A stretch of DNA of 5,328 nt from Firmicutes bacterium UBA5420 (GTDB lineage: Bacteria; Bacillota; Limnochordia; Darwinibacteriales; Darwinibacteriaceae), in the NCBI GenBank assembly GCA_002409455.1, contig DHNI01000112.1, positions 5,809 to 11,136 of the forward strand, given 5' to 3'. This document shows positions 1-5,328 of the stretch, one piece after another. The position numbers and the translations under genes were made by a program. The first letter of the stretch is position 1; every line of letters begins with the position of its first letter. The notes beneath the pieces are model-generated. The model was not told where the DNA came from. It did no database searches and saw only the letters and a program-made list of their open reading frames with translations.

Positions 1-1657
1 CGTGCGTTCCTTCTTCCACAATGTTTCCTTGATCCATAACCAAAATTCTGTCCGCATTCTCCACCGTAGATAATCGATGGGCAATCACAATGGATGTGCG
101 TTTTTGTAGTAAATCATCTAGTGCCTCCTGCACCAATGCCTCTGATTCGTTATCCAGGGCTGAGGTGGCTTCATCTAAAAGCAAAATGTCAGCATCCCTA
201 ATGATGGCGCGGGCGATGGCGATCCTCTGTTTCTCTCCACCGGATAAGAACACGCCCCGTTCCCCCACCAGGGTTTCATATCCTTCTGGTAAACGTTCGA
301 TAAACTCATGGGCATTGGCTTGTTTAGCCGCCATGATGATTTGTTCATCGGACGCTATCAGACTGCCATGGGCAATGTTCTCCCGAATTGTTCCACTAAA
401 TAGATAGGGTTCTTGCGGAACCAAGGCAAAAAGCTCGCGGATCTGTTTTAAGGTGTATTCACTTGCTGGTTTCCCCATCATGGAAATACAGCCAGTCTGA
501 GGAAAATTGAAACCCAAAAGCAATTTGAAAAAAGTCGATTTACCGCCGCCGCTTGGGCCCACAATGGCCACAGTTTCGCCCTTGGCAATGGATACATCCA
601 AATTCTTGATGACCTCGATAGAGCCGTCGTAGGAAAATCCCACATTGCTGAGGGTAAGTGCTGCTTCATCATAACAATCTTCCACGGCCAAGGGATAGTA
701 TTCAGGTTCTTCTTGTTTAGCGAGTAAATCATTGATTCTGTCTAGGCCAGCTAAGGAACTCTGCAGCTCATTATAGTATGTCCCTAGCGATAGGAATAAT
801 TGGGACACTCCACTCTGCAGTTGAACTAAAGCTAATATCGTACCAAGTGAAACGTAGCCTTGGCTCATAAACCAACCACTAACAATAATGAAACCAAGAA
901 ATGAGCTAGTCCAAGAGAAAATGTTTACTCCTTGGTAAACAGCACTAATGCGGACTCGTTTTTCCGCCTCTTGCCTAGACTGATCATTATAGCTTTTGAA
1001 GCGTTCCACTATATGCGCACCGCTATTGAAAAGACGAATGACCTGGTAACCTCCAATGATATCTGATGTTTTCTCCGTTACTTTTGCCAATGTCTCTTGG
1101 AGGGCATTACTGGCCTTTTTCAAAGGTTTAGCAAAACGGGAAACCAAAAATACCATGAGAAGTTGATAGGCAATCAAACCCAGTGAGAATCGCCAATCCA
1201 GCAAAAGCATGGCTACCGCACAACCAATTCCATTGAACAATATTCCGCAAACCTGCTGCAACTGCTCTTTATACAATGCTTCTGTAACTTGAATATCATT
1301 TGTTCCACGAGAAATGTAGTCCCCAGTGTGGGATTGTGCAAATTCGGTTTGATCTAACTGGATTAGTTTATTTAGGACAGTCTCCCGCAGGCGAGCTGTT
1401 GTGTTTAAGGCTGCCATATCCACCAAGTACTTACCCAGGGGTGTAAGTATAGCTAATAGGCCTGTCAACAAAAGAAATTGAAAAACAATAGGAAGTACTA
1501 GGCTGGCATCATAAACCGCTTTGTCAAATATCTCTATGGAGAGATTTGCCACAACAATATTACTTAAAGGGCCAGTTAAACCCAACAGGAAAGTTCCCAC
1601 TAAGTACTTCGCTTTATGCTCTCTGAGTAAATGAAACATTACCTTGTACGCCCCCAT
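1..1657 (-). CDS. ABC exporter half-transporter (membrane domain + ATPase), second subunit, C-terminus cut by window edge
   Basis: The frame is open from ATG at 1657 to the left edge with no stop: 552 codons read, ending in EEGTH, so about 20-30 C-terminal residues are missing. Residues 1-310 form a type I exporter membrane domain with hydrophobic segments near 19-38, 54-75, 137-153, 158-173, 250-262 and 268-295. The ATPase domain has an A-loop Tyr343, Walker A GPSGGGKST (367-375), Q-loop Gln415, the TLVGERG X-loop before signature LSGGE (471-475), Walker B ILLLDE with catalytic Glu496, and H-loop His527. All catalytic positions are intact. By family knowledge it would export a substrate across the cytoplasmic membrane using ATP. 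Its start abuts the stop of the upstream paralogue, so co-translation and heterodimer formation are inferred. The substrate is unknown. Resemblance is to YfiB/YfiC- or LmrC/LmrD-type pairs, but no symbol is justified. Confidence 0.93.
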   Translation of the reverse strand, partial: MGAYKVMFHLLREHKAKYLVGTFLLGLTGPLSNIVVANLSIEIFDKAVYDASLVLPIVFQFLLLTGLLAILTPLGKYLVDMAALNTTARLRETVLNKLIQLDQTEFAQSHTGDYISRGTNDIQVTEALYKEQLQQVCGILFNGIGCAVAMLLLDWRFSLGLIAYQLLMVFLVSRFAKPLKKASNALQETLAKVTEKTSDIIGGYQVIRLFNSGAHIVERFKSYNDQSRQEAEKRVRISAVYQGVNIFSWTSSFLGFIIVSGWFMSQGYVSLGTILALVQLQSGVSQLFLSLGTYYNELQSSLAGLDRINDLLAKQEEPEYYPLAVEDCYDEAALTLSNVGFSYDGSIEVIKNLDVSIAKGETVAIVGPSGGGKSTFFKLLLGFNFPQTGCISMMGKPASEYTLKQIRELFALVPQEPYLFSGTIRENIAHGSLIASDEQIIMAAKQANAHEFIERLPEGYETLVGERGVFLSGGEKQRIAIARAIIRDADILLLDEATSALDNESEALVQEALDDLLQKRTSIVIAHRLSTVENADRILVMDQGNIVEEGTH

Positions 1658-3373
1658 CTATGCCACCCCGCTTGTTTGATAGAGTTTTGTGTATGTACCA
1701 GCTTGTGCAATCAGCTCAGCATGGGTTCCCGCTTCGACAATCTTGCCTTGATCTAAAACGAAAATGCGATCTGCGTTTTGAATCGTCGACAAACGATGGG
1801 CAATCACAATTGTTGTTCTTCCGTCCATCGCTCGTTCTAAAGCTTGTTGAACTACATACTCCGACTCGGTATCCAATGCCGATGTGGCTTCATCGAGCAA
1901 AAGTAGCTCCGTGTCATGTAAGATAGCTCGAGCAATCGCGATTCGTTGCTTTTGCCCTCCCGACAATGTAGCCCCACGTTCTCCTACAAGCGTGTTGTAC
2001 TGCTCCGGTAATGACATAACAAACTCATGGATGTTTGCTTTTTGAGCAGCCAAGATAATTTCATTCATGGATAGATCATTTCGTCCTAGGGCAATGTTCT
2101 CTTTAATCGTGATTGGGAATAGAAAGGTGTCCTGAGAAACAACGGCTATGTTCGTACGTAATGCTTCGAGATTCCAATCTTCCACAGGCTGTCCAAACAA
2201 ACGTATTTCCCCGCTATTCTGCTGATAAAATCCAGTAATTAGCTTGAAAATCGTTGATTTCCCGCCACCACTTGGCCCTACAATAGCTACCCTTTCGCCA
2301 CGCGAGATGGAAAAGGTTAAATCCTGCAGCACGGGCTCTGCTTTGTAGGCAAAATCCACCCCGGAAAACTCTACAATTTGGGAGGCTCCAATGGTATACC
2401 CCTTCCCTGTTGTTCGTTCCACATCCAGATCAATGATTTCATAGAGCCGCGCAAGGGCAGCCAGAGCCCCTTTATAACTTGCATAATGATTTGGTACTTG
2501 CCCTAAAGGCCAGGTCAAGTTGTTTAAAAGATTGGTAAATGCCAATAACCCACCGATACTCATTATTCCTCTATTAATCAGAAAGCTTCCCAAGGCAAAG
2601 GGCATTAGAAACGGTAGAAATGTTAGGACAGTAGATACTCCAGATAGTAATGCTCTCCTAGCTGCAATCATCTGCCCTTTATGAACCGCTTCGTTAACTC
2701 GAAAGGCAAACGTATCACTCAGTTTTTCCTGCAAGTTAAAGGCTTTGACAATTTCCATTCCGCCCAGAATATCCTGACTGGATGTATTGACGTTCGCTAA
2801 CTCCTCTTGCAGTGACTTATTGTAGGCTTGTAGAGGTGTGGATATTTTGATGGTTGCAACCATCAAAATAGGGATAAAGATGATGCAGGCTAAAGAAAGC
2901 TGCCAACTTACATGCATCATGTAGACTAACGAAGCAAAGGCCGTTAATGGCCGGGCAAGCAATAGATAACCATCCAAATCCAAAAATCGCTTCACTGCCT
3001 GAAGATCATTAGTTAATTTTGACAAACTGTCTCCACTATGCATCGTTTCTAAAGTACGGATGGGTAAAAAGGCAAACTGTTTTGTGGCATTGTACCTTAA
3101 ATCAGCTGTCGCTTTTTCACTTAAAGTACCCCTTACCCGATTTCGAACATACCCCAATGTTGAATTCAAGAAAATTACTAGGATCAAGCCATATGCAAAA
3201 AAAACATATCCTTCGGCGCCGAAAAAACTTCTGTCAATTCCTTCTTTGAATAAGTGGGCTAATCCGATACTAAATGCCGCTTCAATGACCATAATAATTG
3301 GCAAAAGCGCGACAAGCCTACCTGATTTTCTGTCATTGAATAACATTCTCCGAAATAGATTTTGTCCTTGCAC
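1658..3373 (-). CDS. ABC exporter half-transporter (membrane domain + ATPase), first subunit
   Basis: This is a complete half-transporter of 571 residues from the GTG at 3373, the usual size for the family. The membrane domain (about 1-310) shows hydrophobic segments near 20-40, 56-76, 136-154, 156-177, 244-266 and 270-286. The ATPase domain has A-loop Tyr343, Walker A GPSGGGKST (366-374), Q-loop Gln414, X-loop TLVGERG, signature LSGGQ (470-474), Walker B LLLLDE with Glu495, and H-loop His526. All are intact. The start was chosen because AGGGGTGAT sits 7 nt before this GTG. A longer frame opens at ATG 3421 (587 residues), but that ATG lies inside the terminal repeat of the neighbouring IS, has no Shine-Dalgarno, and adds 16 polar residues. 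The next gene begins at the base after its stop, implying an operon and probably a heterodimeric exporter. Substrate unknown; multidrug, peptide or lipid export are all possible. Confidence 0.95.
   Translation of the reverse strand: MQGQNLFRRMLFNDRKSGRLVALLPIIMVIEAAFSIGLAHLFKEGIDRSFFGAEGYVFFAYGLILVIFLNSTLGYVRNRVRGTLSEKATADLRYNATKQFAFLPIRTLETMHSGDSLSKLTNDLQAVKRFLDLDGYLLLARPLTAFASLVYMMHVSWQLSLACIIFIPILMVATIKISTPLQAYNKSLQEELANVNTSSQDILGGMEIVKAFNLQEKLSDTFAFRVNEAVHKGQMIAARRALLSGVSTVLTFLPFLMPFALGSFLINRGIMSIGGLLAFTNLLNNLTWPLGQVPNHYASYKGALAALARLYEIIDLDVERTTGKGYTIGASQIVEFSGVDFAYKAEPVLQDLTFSISRGERVAIVGPSGGGKSTIFKLITGFYQQNSGEIRLFGQPVEDWNLEALRTNIAVVSQDTFLFPITIKENIALGRNDLSMNEIILAAQKANIHEFVMSLPEQYNTLVGERGATLSGGQKQRIAIARAILHDTELLLLDEATSALDTESEYVVQQALERAMDGRTTIVIAHRLSTIQNADRIFVLDQGKIVEAGTHAELIAQAGTYTKLYQTSGVA
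1663..1669 (-). promoter_or_regulatory. Ribosome binding site of the second exporter gene, inside the end of the first
   Basis: On the minus strand GGGGTGG lies 5 nt before the ATG at 1657-1655. It is embedded in the last codons of the upstream gene. Together with the TAGATG stop/start junction it supports this start and suggests translational coupling. Confidence 0.6.
2843..2870. repeat. Perfect 28-bp palindrome inside the first exporter gene
   Basis: The 14-base arm TATTTTGATGGTTG (2843-2856) is followed immediately by its exact reverse complement (2857-2870), with no mismatch and no spacer. It lies in the coding sequence for the fourth transmembrane segment (minus-strand peptide ILMVATIKI). 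In mRNA it could fold into a stem of up to about 12 bp with a 4-nt loop; in DNA it has the symmetry of a dimeric-protein binding site. No function is shown by the sequence. Confidence 0.9.
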
Positions 3374-3380
3374 ATCATCA

Positions 3381-3385
3381 CCCCT
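3381..3385 (-). promoter_or_regulatory. Ribosome binding site of the first exporter gene
   Basis: AGGGG, within AGGGGTGAT, lies 7 nt upstream of the GTG at 3373-3371. It resembles the AGGAGGTGAT consensus with one base missing. It decides the start codon, because the upstream ATG at 3421 has no comparable site. Confidence 0.7.
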
Positions 3386-3395
3386 ATTCAAAATC

Positions 3396-3401
3396 ATTGT
3401 A
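3396..3401 (-). promoter_or_regulatory. Possible -10 element for the exporter operon
   Basis: TACAAT on the minus strand matches TATAAT at 5 of 6 positions and would place a transcript start about 10-20 nt before the ribosome binding site. At 17-bp spacing the -35 position (3419-3424) falls inside the IS terminal repeat and reads AATATG, a poor match. If this was the native promoter, the insertion has replaced its -35 region. Weak evidence, because such hexamers arise often by chance. Confidence 0.25.
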
Positions 3402-3416
3402 CTATGGGCAATAAAG

Positions 3417-3433
3417 CCCATATTCCGCTAAAC
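3417..3433 (+). repeat. Left terminal inverted repeat of the IS
   Basis: CCCATATTCCGCTAAAC pairs with the reverse complement of 5289-5305 with one mismatch at the ninth base. A second, offset match lies inside it: AATGTGAACTT at 3445-3455 corresponds to AATGTAGACTT read inward from the right end, with 9 of 11 bases shared. Confidence 0.92.
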
Positions 3434-3451
3434 TAAGGGTCATTAATGTGA

Positions 3452-3467
3452 ACTTGATTCGTCAAGT
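3452..3467 (+). other. Small hairpin in the IS leader
   Basis: ACTTGA and TCAAGT form a 6-bp perfect stem closed by a TTCG tetraloop (3458-3461), a stable loop type in RNA. It lies between the left end and the transposase gene. A role in dampening read-through transcription or translation from outside, as known for some other IS families, is only inference. Confidence 0.4.
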
Positions 3468-3484
3468 CGCGTGAATCGCGTGAT
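3467..3484 (+). repeat. Two tandem 9-bp units in the IS leader
   Basis: TCGCGTGAA (3467-3475) is followed directly by TCGCGTGAT (3476-3484), identical in 8 of 9 bases. The repeat overlaps the upstream-most possible GTG start (3471) and lies just before the -10-like hexamers GATAAT (3482-3487) and TATACT (3492-3497). It could be a transposase or regulator binding site, or a chance duplication. Confidence 0.4.
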
Positions 3485-3524
3485 AATTGTGTATACTATT
3501 CAGCCAGAAGGATATTTTTCTGTC

Positions 3525-5255
3525 ATGCAGAATACTCTCCCATACGCAAAGTGGGGGCGATTAGGTATGGATAGAATCAAAGAATTGGGATTAGACGTTA
3601 GAACGTTCTTCAATGCCAAACCGGCGTTCATAGCTGGTGTTCTAGATACAATGCAGGTGCCCAAATTTATTGATTCAGCCATTGGTGCAAGGAAGCAGAC
3701 AGGGCGGCCGCAGAAGATATCTGATGGAACCATCGCTAAACTAATGCTGATTAATATCTGTGACAACCATCATCCGCTCTATCGACTCAAGGAATACTTC
3801 TTAGATAAAGATGTTCAGCTCTTAGCTGGCGAGCACGTTGGGCTTGATTTACTCCATGACGACCGCTTTGGCGATCTTCTGGATCGAATGTTTGAGGCTG
3901 GGCCTAGAGCTATCTTTAGTGCCATTGCCACAAATGCTTTTCTCCAATACGGTCTTAGTATTCGCAGTCTCAACTACGATACGACCTCGAAGGTCATGTG
4001 GGGAGAGTACGAGGGTGATGACGGACGTATTGGCACCATCTCCATTACCTTCGGTCACAGCAAGGATAAACGAGGGGACAAGAACCAACTTAAAGTCGGT
4101 CTCGGTACCGCTGATGGCGTTATTGTTGATGCTAAGGTTCTCTCAGGAAACACCGATGATAAAACCTACAACAACGACGCCTTAGACGATGCAGATGTTT
4201 TGCTAGATCGGCATGGCGTCGATCGCGAATCGTTTTACTATGTGGCCGACAGCGCATTCTTTACTGAAGCCAACATAGAAAAAGCAAAGGATCACCGAAT
4301 TAAGTTCATTACGAGGGCTCCTGAAACGGTTACGGTAACCAATCAACTGCTCGACCAAGCATGGGAGCGCCCAGAAAACTTCCTGAAACTGCAACTCAAG
4401 AACAATCAAGGCCAGCTCTCCGAGTACATGGTTCAAGAATTTGATGACGCCTATCGCAAAACACCCTGTAAATTTGCTGTCTGCTATTCCCCAAGCCTAG
4501 AGAAGGAGAAGCAAAAGACAATGACTCGGCGTATCGCCAAAGAAAAAGCGGAACTTAACAAGTTGATTGCGCAATATGCCAAAAGGGACTATGCCTGTCA
4601 ACCTGACGCCGAGAAGGAAATTGCAGTGTTTACTACCAAAAAGTTGCCAAAAATCCAATACCATAGAGTGGACTTCCAGATTGTTCAAGAAGAAAAGAAA
4701 GGCCGTGGTCGTCCTAAGAAGAACCAACCTGACGATGAAAAACACTATATCTACAGGCTCTTGCTGAGTATTGAATTAGACGAAGCTGGTGCAACCCAAA
4801 AGTTAAAGAGAAATGCAACCTTTGTTCTGGCTAGCAATGATCTGGAGCTCTCCGCGGAACAAATTCTGACAGAGTACAAGACCCAAAGTAGTGTGGAGAA
4901 GAAGTTTCAACAACTAAAGTCACCGCACTTTGTCAACTCGTTGTATCTCAAAAAGCCTGAACGCATTGAGGCTCTGGTTTACATAATCCTCATTGCTATG
5001 ATGGTTCTGTCAGTAGTAGAGCGTGTAGTTCGCCGTGAGATGGAGACGGAAAATGCGGTTGTGATTGGCCCTGGCAAGGTTAAAATGACAAGACCCACCC
5101 TGCGTGCTATTGTCGACATCTTCGGTTATGCGCCGGTCAATCGCTACTCTTATGAGGGTCAAGTCTCGCGGGCATTGCTAGAACCACTTAATGATAGCCA
5201 GGGCAAGATACTGCGCTATTTGAGAATTCCAACTAACATTTTCACCGAAACCTAA
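3525..5255 (+). CDS. IS1634-family DDE transposase
   Basis: This is the enzyme that would cut and join the IS ends. From ATG 3525 it has 576 residues. An N-terminal region (about 25-130) resembles the DUF4277-type domain of IS1634 transposases. The RNase H-like catalytic core follows, with Asp152 in NYDTTS, Asp242 in YVADSAFF and Glu458 in YKTQSSVEKKFQQLK, where the Y-x2-x-x3-E-x6-K spacing of IS4-type transposases is kept but the usual Arg is Gln. The long insert between the second Asp and Glu contains a Lys/Glu-rich, probably coiled-coil stretch (about 325-365) and an AT-hook-like GRGRPKK (393-399). Start choice: AGAAGGA (3506-3512) precedes this ATG at a rather long 12 nt. The frame is open from GTG 3471 (594 residues, no ribosome site). 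ATG 3567 (562 residues, GGGGG 9 nt upstream) also fits the family's usual N-terminus. No frameshift or internal stop is present. Confidence 0.92.
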   Translation: MQNTLPYAKWGRLGMDRIKELGLDVRTFFNAKPAFIAGVLDTMQVPKFIDSAIGARKQTGRPQKISDGTIAKLMLINICDNHHPLYRLKEYFLDKDVQLLAGEHVGLDLLHDDRFGDLLDRMFEAGPRAIFSAIATNAFLQYGLSIRSLNYDTTSKVMWGEYEGDDGRIGTISITFGHSKDKRGDKNQLKVGLGTADGVIVDAKVLSGNTDDKTYNNDALDDADVLLDRHGVDRESFYYVADSAFFTEANIEKAKDHRIKFITRAPETVTVTNQLLDQAWERPENFLKLQLKNNQGQLSEYMVQEFDDAYRKTPCKFAVCYSPSLEKEKQKTMTRRIAKEKAELNKLIAQYAKRDYACQPDAEKEIAVFTTKKLPKIQYHRVDFQIVQEEKKGRGRPKKNQPDDEKHYIYRLLLSIELDEAGATQKLKRNATFVLASNDLELSAEQILTEYKTQSSVEKKFQQLKSPHFVNSLYLKKPERIEALVYIILIAMMVLSVVERVVRREMETENAVVIGPGKVKMTRPTLRAIVDIFGYAPVNRYSYEGQVSRALLEPLNDSQGKILRYLRIPTNIFTET

Positions 5256-5288
5256 GGGCAGATCAATAATTCGGGAAGTCTACATTGT
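5256..5288. other. Noncoding 3' end of the IS between transposase stop and right repeat
   Basis: These 33 bases separate the TAA from the right terminal repeat. They contain the offset inner match (5276-5286) to the left subterminal sequence. No hairpin followed by a T-run is visible, so there is no evidence of an intrinsic terminator. Confidence 0.6.
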
Positions 5289-5305
5289 GTTTAGCGAAAT
5301 ATGGG
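5289..5305 (-). repeat. Right terminal inverted repeat of the IS
   Basis: Read on the minus strand this is CCCATATTTCGCTAAAC, matching the left repeat at 16 of 17 bases. Similarity stops at the next outer base on both sides, which fixes the element boundary at 5305 or within a base or two. Confidence 0.92.
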
Positions 5306-5328
5306 ATACAAGGCCAGAAACCATGGAA
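5306..5328. other. Host flank to the right of the IS
   Basis: Only 23 bases are present, too few to assign. On the simplest reading this is what originally lay upstream of the exporter operon, continuing from 3416 before the insertion. It contains no recognisable -35 element at a useful distance from the -10 candidate. Confidence 0.4.

Larger units (their letters stand above)
3417..5305 (+). mobile_element. Complete insertion sequence, IS1634 family, about 1.89 kb
   Basis: The element is bounded by 17-bp inverted repeats at 3417-3433 and 5289-5305 (16/17 identical) and carries one long transposase gene. The size, single open frame and transposase domain layout fit the IS1634 family. The family's usual short target duplication of 5-6 bp is not clearly present: the flanks read ATAAAG on the left and ATACAA on the right, matching at 4 of 6 positions. 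The element looks structurally intact and could be mobile. It lies 44 bp upstream of the exporter start and is transcribed away from it. No outward-facing promoter at its left end is convincing. The exact element name cannot be given without a search of an IS database. Confidence 0.9.

Noticed and set aside
90..407. Plus-strand open frame of 105 codons, and similar frames at 1660-1926 and 478-732 (minus)
   Set aside because: All lie opposite or out of frame within the two exporter ATPase domains, whose conserved motifs show the real frame. Their peptides are low-complexity and show no domain.
1..477. Suspicion that the second exporter gene is a broken pseudogene because no stop is found
   Set aside because: Codon-by-codon reading from 1657 to the edge gives 552 uninterrupted residues with all motifs; the gene is simply cut by the window.
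75..1810. Exact 17-base direct repeat CGATGGGCAATCACAAT at 75-91 and 1794-1810
   Set aside because: It encodes the same conserved H-loop region (IVIAHR) in the two paralogous ATPase domains, so shared ancestry and protein constraint explain it.
3212..3223. 12-bp palindrome TTCGGCGCCGAA followed by an A-run
   Set aside because: A palindrome this short is expected about once by chance in a window of this size, and it lies inside coding sequence with no terminator-like context on the coding strand.
3019..3431. Overlapping plus-strand frames across the N-terminal part of the first exporter gene
   Set aside because: They are antisense shadows of a transmembrane-domain coding region and have no ribosome site or recognisable motif.
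3437..3465. Possible outward promoter from the IS using TTGACG on the minus strand (3465-3460)
   Set aside because: The -35 match is good, but no acceptable -10 hexamer occurs at 16-18 bp (the 17-bp position reads TGACCC).
3500..4767. Several frames in and opposite the transposase gene
   Set aside because: The transposase frame is continuous with all three catalytic residues; the others are out-of-frame or antisense by-products.
1..5328. A previously undescribed multi-gene system, CRISPR array or RNA gene
   Set aside because: The window is accounted for by two exporter genes and one IS with known family features; no regular repeat-spacer pattern or tRNA/rRNA-like sequence was seen.

Overview
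The window looks like a chromosomal segment of a Bacillota (Firmicutes) bacterium. This placement is tentative. It rests on the Gram-positive style of the paired exporter genes, GTG/ATG starts behind G-rich Shine-Dalgarno sites, moderate AT-richness judged by eye, and a transposase type that is common in Clostridia and Bacilli. Nothing in the window identifies a genus.

Positions 1-3373 (minus strand) hold two consecutive ABC exporter half-transporter genes. Each encodes an N-terminal six-helix membrane domain fused to a C-terminal ATPase domain. The upstream gene (1658-3373) is complete. The downstream gene (1-1657) starts at the base next to the upstream stop codon (TAGATG) and runs off the left edge about 20-30 codons before its expected end. 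The zero-gap junction, opposite roles in one transcript and parallel domain layout suggest a heterodimeric exporter of the multidrug/lipid type. The substrate cannot be read from the sequence. A perfect 28-bp palindrome lies inside the membrane-domain coding region of the upstream gene (2843-2870).

Positions 3417-5305 hold a complete insertion sequence of about 1.89 kb, assigned to the IS1634 family (DDE transposase, IS4-like superfamily). It has 17-bp terminal inverted repeats (16/17 matching) and one long transposase gene on the plus strand, divergent from the exporter genes. Its left end lies 44 bp upstream of the likely GTG start of the first exporter gene. The element therefore sits in the promoter/leader region and probably separates the operon from its original upstream sequence. 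The ATG of the longest possible exporter frame lies inside the IS terminal repeat, so it is not the native start.

Positions 5306-5328 are the other flank of the insertion and are too short to interpret. I see no RNA gene, CRISPR array, integrase attachment site or new multi-gene system. The noteworthy points are the insertion upstream of the exporter operon, the internal palindrome, and the structure of the IS ends and leader.
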